Assembly: GCA_903839405.1 (NCBI GenBank)
Contig: CAIMCD010000002.1
Location: 1-43,900, forward strand
DNA: 43,900 bases
From: an uncultured Chlorobiaceae bacterium
Lineage (GTDB): Bacteria > Bacteroidota > Chlorobiia > Chlorobiales > Chlorobiaceae
Reading direction: 5' to 3'
Program-made: the position numbers and the translations under genes
In this document: positions 7,768 through 17,704 of the stretch, in pieces
Layout of the letters: every line of letters starts with the position of its first letter
Position numbering within the stretch: position 1 is the stretch's first letter
The notes under the pieces: model-generated
Told to the model about the DNA's origin: nothing
The model's database searches: none
The model's input: only the letters and a program-made list of their open reading frames with translations

Positions 7768-8829
7768 TTACTCCACGATCAGTTTCAGTTCGTTGCTGTA
7801 ATCTCCAACAACCGCCTTTTTGTCGGTGATGATGCCCCGGAGATATTTACCCGGAGTAACGTCAAAGGCATAGTTGAGCACCGGCGTGTTTGGCAGGGCA
7901 ACCTGTGTGCCAAAAATGGTTCTCAGCTCATCGGCATTGCGCTCCTCAATCGGGATGTAGCTACCGTCAGGAATGGTAATGTCGATGGTCGATACCGGTG
8001 CGGCGATGTAGAAGGGGAGGTTGTGATGGTAAGCGCTGATGGCATGGGCGCAGGTCCCGATCTTGTTTGCCGTGTCGCCGTTCGAGGCAATCCGGTCAGC
8101 TCCCACAATACCGAAATCAATCATCCCTCTCTGCATCAAAAAGGCCGAGGAGGAGTCGGAAATGGAGACATACGGAATGCCATCCTGCTGCAGCTCCCAT
8201 GCGGTCAACCGCAGTCCCTGCAGGAGCGGACGGCTTTCGGAGGTGATGACGCGTTCAATCAGCCCCTCCTGCCAGGCAAGGCGGATAACACCAAGGGCTG
8301 AACCGGTGCCGCAGCAGGCAAGGGTGCCGGTGTTGCAGTGGGTCAGCACGTTCAGTTTGCGGGTTTTGAGGATATCGGCAAGGTCAATCTTGATCTGCTC
8401 AACTCCGTGGCGCGACATGGCGTCACAGTTGGCGATCTCATCGTCATGGATTTTAGTGGCAGCCGCAGCCATTTTGCTGAAGAGTGCCTCGATGGTGTCG
8501 CTTTCAAAATTCTCGTCATAGACCTTTTTCAGGCGTGCCGAGGCAAAAAAGAGGTTGACCGCGGTCGGGCGCGAGGCTTCGACGTCCGCAATCAGTTCGC
8601 GGAAAAAAGGAGGGAACTCCTCTTTGCTTCCCTTGAAGCTGTTGATGCCGAGAATGATGGTATAGGCTGCAGCAACCCCGATCAGGGGTGCGCCGCGAAC
8701 GGCAAGCGTTTTGATGGCCTCGATTGCCTCCTGGTGGCTCCGGGTTGAGACATACTCCTCCCTCAGCGGCAGATAACGCTGGTCGAGGTAACGCAGGGTG
8801 TTATTATTAAACGAGATGGCGTCTATCAT
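7768..8829 (-). CDS. mtnA: S-methyl-5-thioribose-1-phosphate isomerase
   Basis: MtnA converts methylthioribose-1-phosphate to methylthioribulose-1-phosphate in the methionine salvage pathway. The 353-aa protein has the family features in order: TLAVRGAPLIG (41-51), the catalytic Cys in HCNTG (Cys165) followed by LACCGTGSALG, SESRPLLQG, and the catalytic Asp in GADRIASNGD (Asp245). TANKIGT follows. Length fits the family. The gene starts 18 bp after the phosphorylase stop, and no clear Shine-Dalgarno site is seen. The pairing points to use of methylthioadenosine; no mtnB, mtnC or mtnD is visible in the window. Confidence 0.94.
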   Translation of the reverse strand: MIDAISFNNNTLRYLDQRYLPLREEYVSTRSHQEAIEAIKTLAVRGAPLIGVAAAYTIILGINSFKGSKEEFPPFFRELIADVEASRPTAVNLFFASARLKKVYDENFESDTIEALFSKMAAAATKIHDDEIANCDAMSRHGVEQIKIDLADILKTRKLNVLTHCNTGTLACCGTGSALGVIRLAWQEGLIERVITSESRPLLQGLRLTAWELQQDGIPYVSISDSSSAFLMQRGMIDFGIVGADRIASNGDTANKIGTCAHAISAYHHNLPFYIAAPVSTIDITIPDGSYIPIEERNADELRTIFGTQVALPNTPVLNYAFDVTPGKYLRGIITDKKAVVGDYSNELKLIVE

Positions 8830-8847
8830 ACTGATTAATGGAGGGGG

Positions 8848-9669
8848 TTAAAGTTTTTCAACAACGGATTTGAAAATCGCGGTCATTTTTGGTTCAGCCT
8901 GGTTCGAGACCTCGATGATCTCTTCAATGCTGACCGACTTGAGGTTGTCGGGGAAGCACTCGTCGGTAATGATCGACATACCGAACACTTCGGTGCCCTG
9001 GTGCACGGCCGCAATTACTTCGGGTACGGTGGACATGCCAACCACATCGGCACCGAGCACTCTCAGCATACGGTACTCCGCACGGGTTTCAAGGCAGGGG
9101 CCGGAAAGGGCGATATAGACGCCGCGCTGCACCTTGATTTTATGCTCAAGCGCAACCTCTTCGGCAAGCGCAAGGAGGCGGGGTGAGTAGGGGGCGCACA
9201 TGTCGGGGAAGCGTGAGCCGATTTCAGGATTGTTGGGCCCGATGAGCGGGTTGCCGCCAAGCAGGTTGATGTGGTCGTCGATCAGCATGATCTCACCCTT
9301 TCTGTAGGCTGGGTTCAGGCCGCCGCAGGCGTTGGTGATGCCGAGGGTCTCAACACCAAGATGTTTCATGACCCGTATCGGAAAGACAATCTGCTGCATG
9401 GAGTAGCCTTCGTAAAAGTGAAAGCGTCCCTGCATGGCAACGACTTTTTTGCCGGCAAGGGTTCCGAAAATCAGTTTTCCGTGATGGGTCTCCACGGTGG
9501 AGATGGGGAAGTTCGGAATATCGCTGTAGTCGAGCGCAAACTCCACCTCAATCTCCTTGGCAAGTGCCCCAAGGCCTGTTCCCAGCACGATACCGACCGG
9601 ATAGTCAGATTGTGTTTTTTTTCTGATAAAGGCGACTGCTTCCTGGATTTTTGCCTGCTGTGAGATCAT
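8848..9669 (-). CDS. Trimeric PNP-family nucleoside phosphorylase, possible MTA phosphorylase
   Basis: This 273-aa protein belongs to the trimeric purine nucleoside phosphorylase family (PNP/MTAP). Visible motifs are GIVLGTGLG (26-34), THHGKL, the phosphate site GRFHFYEG (81-88), NACGG (113-117), and the base-binding segment SGPCLET (189-195). Glu194 matches the purine-binding Glu of PNPs. At the position where 6-oxopurine PNPs have Asn (human Asn243), this protein has Asp236 in SIITDE. Asp at this site is what MTA phosphorylases use to bind 6-aminopurines. With mtnA directly downstream, MTA cleavage is a reasonable inference. General annotation would be purine nucleoside phosphorylase. Confidence 0.9.
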   Translation of the reverse strand: MISQQAKIQEAVAFIRKKTQSDYPVGIVLGTGLGALAKEIEVEFALDYSDIPNFPISTVETHHGKLIFGTLAGKKVVAMQGRFHFYEGYSMQQIVFPIRVMKHLGVETLGITNACGGLNPAYRKGEIMLIDDHINLLGGNPLIGPNNPEIGSRFPDMCAPYSPRLLALAEEVALEHKIKVQRGVYIALSGPCLETRAEYRMLRVLGADVVGMSTVPEVIAAVHQGTEVFGMSIITDECFPDNLKSVSIEEIIEVSNQAEPKMTAIFKSVVEKL

Positions 9670-9902
9670 GGTAGAGTGGTTTTATGAGGTTAAATGACAA
9701 CGGTTGTGTGTGTTGGAATATTATAAATACAGCTCACCTGCATTCCTCGGTGGTTCCGGTGTCAGGAAGGGGTGATGGGGTTCCAAACACAAAATCACTT
9801 CAGAATCGGCCAAGAGTGCCGAAAAAAACAATGCGTTAATATAATCTCTTCAGTTGTCAGATAAAAATGCAAGAGTGTTGCGGTTAGAAGTTCACCCGAG
9901 GT

Positions 9903-10592
9903 TCAGCGCCAGCCAAAGATTGCCGTGCCGACGCGGATCATGGTGGCTCCTTCATGAATCGCCTCTGCAAAATCGCCGCTCATGCCCATGGAGAGCTCGG
10001 TAAGCTTCGAGGGGTCAGGGGCGATTTGTTTGAGCTGCTCCAGCAGGAGGCGAAGCTGGCGGAACTCTTGTTGAGCCAGGGTGCTCTCCGGTGAGGCAAT
10101 GGTCATCAGGCCGCAGAGGGTAATGTTCGGCAGGCGGAAGAGAGCTTCGGCCGATGAAAGCACTTCATCCGGATGCATGCCATACTTGGATGCTTCGCCC
10201 GAGGTGTTGACTTCAAGGAGATAATCAATGGTGATCTGGTGCTGCAGGGCCCGTTTTGAGAGCTCTTCAGCCGTTGAGAGCTTGTCAATGCCGTGAATGA
10301 GGCTTACTTTCTGGATAATGGAGCGGATCTTGTTTGACTGCAGATGGCCGATGAAGTGCCACTTGAGCGGCCTGTTTTGCAGCAGAGGATCCTCGCTCTT
10401 TTCGAGGAACTCCTGCACATAGCTCTCGCCAAACTCAATCTGGCCGGCATCGAATGCCTCACGCACCAGCGAGGCGGGTTTGGTTTTGGAAACCGCAATC
10501 AGACGAACACCGGCAGGATCCCTGCCGGCCTCGATGCATGCTGCTTTTATCTCTTCCTGTATTGCTTCCAGACGGGATGCAATGCTCTCCAT
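9903..10592 (-). CDS. YggS-family PLP homeostasis protein
   Basis: Proteins of this family (YggS/PLPBP) bind pyridoxal phosphate and help control PLP and amino-acid balance; they have an alanine-racemase-like fold without known catalysis. The start is placed at the ATG at 10590-10592, 14 bp after the cyclophilin stop; a TTG-initiated longer form would overlap that gene. The 229-aa protein has the PLP lysine in LIAVSKTKP (Lys36), followed by FGESYVQEF, WHFIGHLQSNK, and the C-terminal LSMGMSGDFAEAIHEGAT, which is diagnostic. It ends in RVGTAIFGWR. No Shine-Dalgarno site is clear. Confidence 0.93.
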   Translation of the reverse strand: MESIASRLEAIQEEIKAACIEAGRDPAGVRLIAVSKTKPASLVREAFDAGQIEFGESYVQEFLEKSEDPLLQNRPLKWHFIGHLQSNKIRSIIQKVSLIHGIDKLSTAEELSKRALQHQITIDYLLEVNTSGEASKYGMHPDEVLSSAEALFRLPNITLCGLMTIASPESTLAQQEFRQLRLLLEQLKQIAPDPSKLTELSMGMSGDFAEAIHEGATMIRVGTAIFGWR

Positions 10593-10605
10593 GGTGCGGC
10601 GGGTT

Positions 10606-11097
10606 TTAGGACTTTGCCACAGGTTCAATGCTCTCTATGATGACCGGAACAACCGGGTTGTCTCTTGGGTCGGTTTTCACAACCGCGATTTTTTCTACAA
10701 CATCCAGTCCTGCCTCTACAATGCCGAAGACGGTATACTGTCCGTCAAGAAAACCGTTGTCGGCGTGATTGATATAGAACTGGCTGCCGGATGAGGCTCT
10801 TTGCGGGTTGTTATCTCTTGCTGCAGCAAGGGTTCCTTTTTTGTTGGGATGTTTGATCTCGGCCGGGATACGGGCTGAGGGTCCACCGGTGCCATGGAGG
10901 GCGCGCTTCTCCTCATGACGTGAGAGCGGGTCTCCGGTCTGGATCATGAATCCTTCAATAACCCGGTGGAAGCGGATTCCATCGTAGTACTTTTCGCCGA
11001 CAAGCTTGATGAAGTTATCGCGGTGCAGGGGGGTGTCGTCGTAGAGGCTGACGGTAATGTCACCAAGGGTGGTCTTGATAAGAAACTGTTCAGGCAT
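10606..11097 (-). CDS. Cyclophilin-type peptidyl-prolyl cis-trans isomerase
   Basis: This 163-aa single-domain cyclophilin catalyses proline isomerisation. It has no signal peptide, so it is probably cytoplasmic. Conserved parts are FHRVIEGFMIQTGDP (43-57), the GTGGPSARIPAEI loop, GSQFYIN (104-110) and DGQYTVFGIV. Length matches the PpiB class. It is followed 13 bp later by the YggS-family gene and preceded by a TPR gene 30 bp away, so these may be co-transcribed, although no promoter is clear. Confidence 0.93.
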   Translation of the reverse strand: MPEQFLIKTTLGDITVSLYDDTPLHRDNFIKLVGEKYYDGIRFHRVIEGFMIQTGDPLSRHEEKRALHGTGGPSARIPAEIKHPNKKGTLAAARDNNPQRASSGSQFYINHADNGFLDGQYTVFGIVEAGLDVVEKIAVVKTDPRDNPVVPVIIESIEPVAKS

Positions 11098-11127
11098 GGC
11101 TGGAGTGTTTAAGTAGGTGGTTATGTC

Positions 11128-11808
11128 TTAGAGATTTCCTGAAATTTGCCAGAGCGAGCGCTGTGAGAGTGCAGCTCCGGTTGAGCCGGGATAGTCGGCA
11201 ATGACCTTTGTAAAGAGGTCGGAGGCTTTTTTCAGCTCGTTTGCCTGCTGGTAACTCTCACCGGCATGAGCAAGATACTGGGCCTTGAGGGCTTTGTTTT
11301 CAGCTTTTGCCGAAGCTGCCTGATAGTTTTCTGCGGCCAGGGCGAATTGATTTTTATTGCTGTAACAGGCGGCCGTGCCTGCCAGTCCGGCAGCGGCAAG
11401 ATCGTTGTCCGCGATGGAGAGGGTTTTGAAGACCTTCAGGGCGGAATCAAATTCGCCGACGGAGAAGTAGGCATTGGCAAGCAGCAAAGTGGCCATCTTG
11501 CCGCTCGGCGTGGCGCTGTATTGGGCCGCAATTTTTTTCAGTCCGAGAACCTTTCCCTCTCCGAAGATTGCGACCTGGTAGTTGCCCACGCCAAGAGCCG
11601 GGGTTACGCGTGAAAGCTGCAGTGCGGCCTCCTGTTCGCTGGCCTGCTGCTGGCGCATCCAGAAAAAGGTGCCGCCGCCGAGGCAGACAATCAGCACCAG
11701 GGCGCCGATAATGGCGGTTTTATATTTAAGGGCAATGTAGAGAAGTGTTTCTGCGGCTGATGGTTTTTCCTCCTTCCCGAGAGGAGTGGACGATGGTATC
11801 TTGTTCAT
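11128..11808 (-). CDS. Membrane-anchored TPR protein (YfgM-like)
   Basis: The 226-aa protein has a short cytoplasmic N-terminus, one membrane helix (about 33-51, AIIGALVLIVCLGGGTFFWM) and a periplasmic region of degenerate TPR helices. Repeats can be seen at KMATLLLANAYFSVGEFDSALKV, AGTAACYSNKNQFALAAENY and YLAHAGESYQQANELKKASD. The architecture is like YfgM/TPR_21 proteins that work as ancillary periplasmic chaperones. The function here is inferred only from that layout. It lies upstream of a cyclophilin, which fits a protein-folding theme. Confidence 0.7.
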   Translation of the reverse strand: MNKIPSSTPLGKEEKPSAAETLLYIALKYKTAIIGALVLIVCLGGGTFFWMRQQQASEQEAALQLSRVTPALGVGNYQVAIFGEGKVLGLKKIAAQYSATPSGKMATLLLANAYFSVGEFDSALKVFKTLSIADNDLAAAGLAGTAACYSNKNQFALAAENYQAASAKAENKALKAQYLAHAGESYQQANELKKASDLFTKVIADYPGSTGAALSQRSLWQISGNL

Positions 11809-11962
11809 TGCTATGATCGTTCGTTTTGCCGTTCGTTGTACATCTAATGGGTTGGCGGTGAAAAGGGCTCTTTTTTATAGCGAGTGCACTCTTCCGGTCA
11901 CCAACCTAAGCAAGTTTGTATGAATTTCAAAATAGTTACGAGGTAGAAAAGCCCCGTTACAC

Positions 11963-12736
11963 TTATAACAGTGGCAAGTTAAACAATTCAACCGTATTGT
12001 GTGCAACTCCCTCTTCAGCCTCTTCCAGCGGGATACGCTTGATCTGGGCAATGCTCTCGGTGACCATCCTGACCCAGGCGGGTTCGTTCCGTTTGCCCCG
12101 GTATGGCACTGGTGCAAGGTAGGGCGCATCGGTTTCCGTGAGCAGATCCTGCAGTGACACCTGGCTGATCACCTCAGGGAGGAGAGAGCGTTTGTAGGTT
12201 ACCGTGCCTGGAATGGAGAGCTTGAACCCTTTTTTGATACATCGCTCGGCAATGGAGCTGTCGCCGGAAAAGCAGTGCATCATGCCGCGCACTCCAGAGT
12301 GCTGCTCTTCATCCAGAATGCGCAGCATATCCTCCCAGGCATCCCGGCAATGGATCACCACCGGAAGATCAAGGGTGCCGGCAAGCCTGAGCATCTGGCG
12401 GAAGGCCTCCTCTTGGGCTTTTGCGTTATAGTCCGCATAGTGGTAGTCGAGCCCGATCTCTCCTATGGCCACAACTTTTGGTGAGCGGGCAAGCTTCGCC
12501 AGCTCTTCGAAAACGCTCTCCTCTACCGGGTGTGCGGCTTCATGCGGGTGAAGGCCGACGTTGGCATAGATAAAGTCGAAGCTGGCGGCAAGTTCAATAG
12601 ATTTTTTGCTGCTCTCGACATCGGTGCCGGGATCAATGAGCAGGCCGACGCCCGCACCTTTCAGCCGGTCAATTACCTCCCGGCGATCCTCTGCGAACTC
12701 CGGAAAGGAGAGGTGGCAGTGTGCATCAACGAACAT
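11963..12736 (-). CDS. TatD-family metal-dependent hydrolase
   Basis: TatD-type enzymes are metal-dependent deoxyribonucleases of the amidohydrolase superfamily. The 257-aa protein has the metal motif DAHCHL (4-9), GEIGLDYHY (92-100), [15 protein letters not shown] and [10 protein letters not shown] near the C-terminus, all expected ligands. Length fits the family. The start overlaps the end of lspA by 11 bp, so it is coupled to the lipoprotein signal peptidase gene. The biological substrate cannot be read from the sequence. Confidence 0.92.
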   Translation of the reverse strand: MFVDAHCHLSFPEFAEDRREVIDRLKGAGVGLLIDPGTDVESSKKSIELAASFDFIYANVGLHPHEAAHPVEESVFEELAKLARSPKVVAIGEIGLDYHYADYNAKAQEEAFRQMLRLAGTLDLPVVIHCRDAWEDMLRILDEEQHSGVRGMMHCFSGDSSIAERCIKKGFKLSIPGTVTYKRSLLPEVISQVSLQDLLTETDAPYLAPVPYRGKRNEPAWVRMVTESIAQIKRIPLEEAEEGVAHNTVELFNLPLL

Positions 12737-13235
12737 GGTTCTTCTCGTCGAGGCCCTCTTCCGTAAAGAGCTTGTTATGAAACAGGATCAGCATACAGGC
12801 TCCGATGGTGATGGCCGAGTCCGCAACATTGAAAATAGGCCAGAGGGAGAGCCAGATGCCGAAGAGATGACCGTGATAGAGGTCGAAATAGAGGAAATCA
12901 ACCACATGGCCGATGCTTACACGGTCGATCATGTTGCCGATCCCTCCGCCGACAATGAGGGCAAAGGGCAAGAGAAAAAGGGGCGTACGGTTGTTTGAAC
13001 GGATAACATAAACCACGACTGCGAGGGTAATCAGGCCAGTCAAAAGGAGGAGTACCAAGGGGGGCGCAAATTCAACGCCGAAGGCTACCCCTTTGTTCTC
13101 GGCATAGGTCAAGGTAAACAGCTCCGGGATGATGGTAATGCTTTGCGCGGCATCGCGCAGAAATCGTACTGCCAGTTTTTTGGTTGCTTGATCCGTGGCG
13201 ATGACCACGGCGATAAGGGTGAAAAACCATTTCAT
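12726..13235 (-). CDS. lspA: Lipoprotein signal peptidase
   Basis: LspA removes signal peptides from prolipoproteins in the inner membrane. The 169-aa protein has four hydrophobic segments. The aspartyl-protease signatures are present: [10 protein letters not shown] (96-105), GHVVDF with catalytic Asp113, and FNVADS with catalytic Asp139. The order and spacing are standard. The gene starts 41 bp after the aroE stop and overlaps tatD. Confidence 0.95.
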   Translation of the reverse strand: MKWFFTLIAVVIATDQATKKLAVRFLRDAAQSITIIPELFTLTYAENKGVAFGVEFAPPLVLLLLTGLITLAVVVYVIRSNNRTPLFLLPFALIVGGGIGNMIDRVSIGHVVDFLYFDLYHGHLFGIWLSLWPIFNVADSAITIGACMLILFHNKLFTEEGLDEKNHVR

Positions 13236-13276
13236 GGGTTGATTCTATGTAAGCGGGTTGTGGTTCATGGCGATTT

Positions 13277-14152
13277 TCAGGATGTGCTCTTCATTTGAAT
13301 CTCCTGCAGGAGAGAAGTTTTAACGGCATCAAGCGGCATCTGCATACCGGTCCAGAGGGTGAATGCGGCGGCCGCCTGAGCGATCAGCATCTCGATGCCG
13401 GATATGGTTTCCGCTCCAGCCGCTCGGCCGGCAAGCAGCAGCGGGGTATCAAGCGGGTTATAGACCATATCGTAAATAATCTGGTCACACTGAATCAACT
13501 TCCTATCAAGCGGAATAATAGAAGGGCTCTCACGCTTGTCACGCCCTTTTGTACCGATCGGGGTGGCATTGACGAGAACCCGGCACTCCCTGACTCTTTC
13601 GGTATCGTCAGCCGGGAGGATGGTGACGGGAAACTCCCTCTTCGGGCCCGATTTCTGAACTATGCCGGCGGCTTTTGCGGGATCACGGACAAAGAGAAGC
13701 AGTTCAGAGGGGTGGAAATAGAGCCTGAATGCCTCAATGGCGGCAAGGGCTGCACCACCGTTGCCGAAAAGAGCAATCTTGTTTCCGGTTATGCTGCTCT
13801 TGAAGGGCAGAAGAGGGGCGGCAAATCCCGAAATATCGGTATTGTAACCTGTCAGTCGGCCGTTCTTCTGCACAATGGTATTGACCGCCTGGATGGATGC
13901 GGCTTCCGGGGAGAGTTCGTCCAGAAAGGGTACAACGGTTTTTTTGTAGGGGATGGTGACATTGAATCCCGCTATGCCGAGCGCTTTTGCCCCCTGGAGG
14001 GCATCCGCGATAAGCGCTTCAGTGGCAACATTGAAAATGGTATAGTAATAGGGGAGATCAAGCAGTTCACATGCCGTGTTATGAATCAACGGTGAGTATG
14101 AATAATCAACCGCACGGCCAAGAAGGCCGAGAATCTTTTTTGCTTTCGTCAT
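13277..14152 (-). CDS. aroE: Shikimate dehydrogenase
   Basis: AroE reduces 3-dehydroshikimate to shikimate with NADPH in aromatic amino-acid synthesis. The 291-aa protein shows the shikimate-binding SYSPLIHN (18-25), the catalytic Lys in NVTIPYKK (64-71), GYNTDISGF with the catalytic Asp, and a Rossmann loop FGNGGAALA. The NADP region follows with LVNATPIGT. The C-terminal [17 protein letters not shown] is typical. It lies 27 bp after the large TPR gene. Confidence 0.95.
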   Translation of the reverse strand: MTKAKKILGLLGRAVDYSYSPLIHNTACELLDLPYYYTIFNVATEALIADALQGAKALGIAGFNVTIPYKKTVVPFLDELSPEAASIQAVNTIVQKNGRLTGYNTDISGFAAPLLPFKSSITGNKIALFGNGGAALAAIEAFRLYFHPSELLLFVRDPAKAAGIVQKSGPKREFPVTILPADDTERVRECRVLVNATPIGTKGRDKRESPSIIPLDRKLIQCDQIIYDMVYNPLDTPLLLAGRAAGAETISGIEMLIAQAAAAFTLWTGMQMPLDAVKTSLLQEIQMKSTS

Positions 14153-14179
14153 GCAGCTTTTCAGGGGTCTCTCGGGTGA

Positions 14180-15577
14180 TCAGGATATACCGAGCATTCG
14201 CCGGACGGAATCCTGCTGGTAGAGTTCCGGGAAGGTGCTCTGAAACAACTGCTTTTTGTCCGGATCAATCTTGAATGCCTTGCTGAGGGCTTTCAGGGTG
14301 CTGAGTTTGTCACCCATGGCAAAATAGGCCGCGGCAATTTCAAAATGGGCGTCGGCTGAAAGCGGCTGGAGCTTCAGCGATTGCTGCAGGGCGTCGATGG
14401 AGGCATTGATCTGGCCATCTTCGCGGAGCACCATGGCAAAATCAACCCAGATCTGGGGACTTTCCGCATCAAGCGTGATGATTTCGCGATAGGTTGCTAT
14501 GGAGCTGCCGAGTTCATCCAGATTATACTCGATTTCGGCTTTCAGCAACAGAAACTCGATACTGTCAGGAGTTGCTTTGAGGGCCTCCCTGATGGCCGGA
14601 AATGCCTCTTCATACTCTTCAAGCGCTTCATGGCAACAGGCAAGGGCAAACCAGGCATCGGAAAACTCACTGCTGATCTCGATGCAGCGGTGGTAGCAGA
14701 GGATGGCCTCATTGTACTCCTCAAGCTCTTCATAGGCTATGCCGAGATTGTAGAGTGCATTGAGATCATCCGGCTCCAGTTCCAGGGTTTTCAGGTAGCT
14801 TTCGGCCGCTTCCTCAATACGGCCGGTTATGGCCAGCACGTTCGCCTTGTTATACCATGCAGAACTGAACTCTTCGGAAATGGCGAGAGCCATGTCATAA
14901 CACTCCAGCGCCTCGTCATAGCGTTTCATTTTGCTCAGTACAAGGCCATTGTTATACCAGGCATTGATGTTGTAGGGATCCTGGTCAAGGGCCGAGCGGT
15001 AGCATGAGGTGCTCTCCTCCAGCTTGCCAAGGAGGTCCTTGCAGTAGGCCAGTTCGTAGAGGGCGTCGGAAAACTCCGCATCAAGCCGGAGAGCCTGCTC
15101 AAAGTTGGACTCGGCCTCCTCAAACCGCTCAAGGCGTTGCAAAATAATGCCTTGGTAGTAATAGTACTCTTTTTCAATCGAGGAGTCGATAATGATGTTT
15201 TCAAGCTCCTCAAGGGCTTTATCCAAGTGGCCGGTGTTGAACCAGGCAAGTGCAAGATTCAAATTCATTTCGCTGTCCCCCGGGCTGAGCAGGGCAGCCT
15301 TCTGGAATGCTTCAAGCGCATCCTCGAAAAAGCCGTTCAGGGTCAAACAGTTGCCAAGATGGAACCAGGTCTCCGTGTTATAGGGAGCGATCTCTTCAAG
15401 ACGACGCACAACGGCAAGCGCTTCAAGCAGAAAGCCCTCCTCGTTATATTGATTGATTCGGTCGACCAGCTCTTCTGAATCGTACATAGAATCAAGGCCA
15501 TCAAGGTCCGGCACTTCTTTTCCTGACGAGTCCATAGGAAGATGGTCATTGTCGTCAAAGAAATCTGGCAGGTTCAT
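14180..15577 (-). CDS. TPR-repeat protein of unknown function
   Basis: This 465-aa protein is nearly all TPR. The ATG at 15575-15577 is preferred over a TTG two codons upstream. After an acidic N-terminus (about 35 residues), some ten to eleven TPR units follow. Examples are [40 protein letters not shown] and [20 protein letters not shown]. There is no signal peptide or membrane helix, so it should be a cytoplasmic scaffold. The composition is strongly acidic (many Glu and Asp). It stands between uvrC and aroE on the same strand. No function can be assigned from sequence. Confidence 0.9.
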   Translation of the reverse strand: MNLPDFFDDNDHLPMDSSGKEVPDLDGLDSMYDSEELVDRINQYNEEGFLLEALAVVRRLEEIAPYNTETWFHLGNCLTLNGFFEDALEAFQKAALLSPGDSEMNLNLALAWFNTGHLDKALEELENIIIDSSIEKEYYYYQGIILQRLERFEEAESNFEQALRLDAEFSDALYELAYCKDLLGKLEESTSCYRSALDQDPYNINAWYNNGLVLSKMKRYDEALECYDMALAISEEFSSAWYNKANVLAITGRIEEAAESYLKTLELEPDDLNALYNLGIAYEELEEYNEAILCYHRCIEISSEFSDAWFALACCHEALEEYEEAFPAIREALKATPDSIEFLLLKAEIEYNLDELGSSIATYREIITLDAESPQIWVDFAMVLREDGQINASIDALQQSLKLQPLSADAHFEIAAAYFAMGDKLSTLKALSKAFKIDPDKKQLFQSTFPELYQQDSVRRMLGIS

Positions 15578-15689
15578 AAGCAATCATAAAAAGTTTCCAC
15601 AGCACTGACTCAATCATTGGTATAAATATAACAGAATTTTATTAAGAAAAATATAATAGAGGGGGGCTCACACCTCCGGGCGTGGAGAT

Positions 15690-17573
15690 TCAGGGGTGGT
15701 AAAAGCGGTAGATTGCTTCAGCATTTTTACTTCCGGTCGCGGCCCTTAATTCCTCAATTGTTGCTTGCGCAACCCCGTCCGAGGAACCAAAGTGTGCAAG
15801 CAGGCGGAATGCGGTTTTTTCGCCGATTCCTGCAATTGCGGTAAGTTCTGTCTGCAGTGTTCGTTCTGAACGCAGTTGCCGGTGATAGGTTATGGCAAAG
15901 CGGTGAGCTTCATCGCGCATCTGCTGGAGCAGTTTGAGGGCTGGAGATGTTTTTGGCAGATTGAAGGGATCCGGGGAGTGGGGCGTGAATATCTCTTCAA
16001 TGCGTTTTGCCAGGCCAATCACGGGAATCGACAGTTCAAGAGCGGTGAGAATGTTATAGGCCGTATTGACCTGACCCTTTCCGCCGTCAACCACAATCAG
16101 ATCCGGCAACGGGAGCTCTCTGGAGAGTGAACCGCTGTAGCGCCTCCGGATCACCTCCTCCATGGCGGCGTAGTCATCCGAACCCTCAAAACTTTTCAGT
16201 TTGAACTTCCGGTAGTCGGATTTTTTGGCTTTTCCCTTCTCAAAGCAGACCATTGAGCTGACATAATCGCTCCCCTGCAGGTGGGAGTTGTCGAAACACT
16301 CAATCCGAAGGGGGAGTGCTTGGAGGTGCAGCAGCTCCCGGAGCGCGGTAAGGCCATGATGCTCGCGTGCAGCTTCGCCTCGCTTCTGTTTCTGGATCAG
16401 GTACTCTTCGAGATGGTGCTCGGCATTCTGACGGCACATCTCCACCAGATGTGCTTTTTCACCGATTTGCGGCACGAGGAAGCGGATGATTTTTTTGTGC
16501 TGTTTTTCCTCTCGCTGTTTTTCCGTTACGAGTGCTTTGAGGGTCTCCTCCTCTTCAAGGGCAAGCGCTTCCTGAAGCAGAATTTCATCCGGCACCAGCT
16601 CCAGGCTCTCCAGATAGTATTTTTCAAGGGCGCTCGACTGCAGGGCGCCGAGGCTCTCGCCCTCCGTATTGTTCATGTAGATGCGCTGTGAGCCGAGCAG
16701 TTTGCCTTCGCGAATTTTAAAAACAACACAGCACCCCTCATCCTCCCTGGCAGCAAGGGCAAAAACATCCCGGTCGAGCTGGTCGCCGGCCACGACTTTC
16801 TGCCGTTCACTATAGCGTTTCAGGCTATCGAGCTGCGCCTTGATCTCGGCGGCCTGCTCAAACTTCAGCTCCGAGGCGTAGGCTTGCATTTTGGCCGTGA
16901 GGGTGCGTATGGTTGCCGAGGTCTTGCCTTTCAGAAGGCGGGTAATTTCGCCGATCATAGAAAGATACTCTGCTTCCGGCTGCAGTCCTTCACACGGTCC
17001 TTTGCATTTATGAATGTGGTAGTCGAGGCAGACCTTGAATTTTTTTGCGGCAATATTCTCCTCGCTCAAGCGGAGTTTGCAGCTTCGCAGGGGAAAAATC
17101 GAACCGACAAGATCAAGGATTGAGCGGAGCTGGCTGGACTCGGTATAGGGGCCGAACCAAGTAGAGCCATCCCTTCTCAGGTGGCGGGTAATGAGCACTC
17201 TCGGGAAGGGCTCATTGGTAATAACCAGGTAGGGGTAGGTTTTGTCATCCTTCAGGTTCACGTTGTAGCGTGGTTTCAGCTCCTTGATCAGATTATTCTC
17301 AAGGATCAGGGCTTCAACTTCTGACGAGGTGATAATGACTTCCAGATCGGCAATATGCGTGACCAGCACCAGGGTTTTGCCGTAGAGCTGCTCCGGGCTT
17401 CTGAAATAGGAGCGAACCCTGTTGCGCAGATTTTTTGCCTTGCCCACATAGATGATCTTCCCTTTTGCATTTTTGAACTGGTAGATGCCGGGCGAGGTTG
17501 GCAGTGTGGTAATTTTTTCCTGAAGAGCTTTTTTCAGCTCACTGCCAAAAAGCGGCTCATCCTGATGATCCAT
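15690..17573 (-). CDS. uvrC: Excinuclease ABC subunit C
   Basis: UvrC makes both incisions in nucleotide excision repair. The ATG at 17571-17573 (627 aa) is preferred: the longer open frame begins inside the terminator at 17640-17674. In order, the protein has the GIY-YIG nuclease (SPGIYQF...IIYVGKAKNLRNRV, about 27-55), a Cys cluster around KVCLDYHIHKCKGPC, the UVR helix (about 220) and the RNase H-like nuclease (IECFDNSHLQGSDYVSSMVC). IVVDGGKGQ and C-terminal helix-hairpin-helix (IAGIGEKTAFRLL) complete it. Length fits UvrC. Confidence 0.95.
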   Translation of the reverse strand: MDHQDEPLFGSELKKALQEKITTLPTSPGIYQFKNAKGKIIYVGKAKNLRNRVRSYFRSPEQLYGKTLVLVTHIADLEVIITSSEVEALILENNLIKELKPRYNVNLKDDKTYPYLVITNEPFPRVLITRHLRRDGSTWFGPYTESSQLRSILDLVGSIFPLRSCKLRLSEENIAAKKFKVCLDYHIHKCKGPCEGLQPEAEYLSMIGEITRLLKGKTSATIRTLTAKMQAYASELKFEQAAEIKAQLDSLKRYSERQKVVAGDQLDRDVFALAAREDEGCCVVFKIREGKLLGSQRIYMNNTEGESLGALQSSALEKYYLESLELVPDEILLQEALALEEEETLKALVTEKQREEKQHKKIIRFLVPQIGEKAHLVEMCRQNAEHHLEEYLIQKQKRGEAAREHHGLTALRELLHLQALPLRIECFDNSHLQGSDYVSSMVCFEKGKAKKSDYRKFKLKSFEGSDDYAAMEEVIRRRYSGSLSRELPLPDLIVVDGGKGQVNTAYNILTALELSIPVIGLAKRIEEIFTPHSPDPFNLPKTSPALKLLQQMRDEAHRFAITYHRQLRSERTLQTELTAIAGIGEKTAFRLLAHFGSSDGVAQATIEELRAATGSKNAEAIYRFYHP

Positions 17574-17639
17574 TGTGTCTTTGGGGGATTGGAAGTTCTC
17601 TCTGGTGACCGATTGTGGCGTTAAAAGAATCACTATAAA

Positions 17640-17674
17640 AAGGAAAAGCCGCATAAAAGATGCGGCTTTTCCTT
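17640..17674. terminator. Intrinsic terminator before uvrC
   Basis: Perfect 15-bp arms, AAGGAAAAGCCGCAT and ATGCGGCTTTTCCTT, flank a five-base loop. The minus-strand transcript ends in TTTTCCTTTTTATAG, so it should end the transcript coming from the MHS transporter and 74-aa gene. It also argues that uvrC starts at 17573 and not further upstream. Confidence 0.85.
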
Positions 17675-17704
17675 GAAAAAAAGAACAGGTTGAACGCTTT
17701 CGGG

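Noticed and set aside
13295..14095. Long plus-strand frame (266 codons) opposite aroE
   Set aside because: It is antisense to a clear aroE with intact motifs, and its product has no recognisable pattern.
17574..17654. Hydrophobic N-terminal extension of UvrC
   Set aside because: It starts within a strong terminator, and UvrC is a cytoplasmic protein without a signal peptide.
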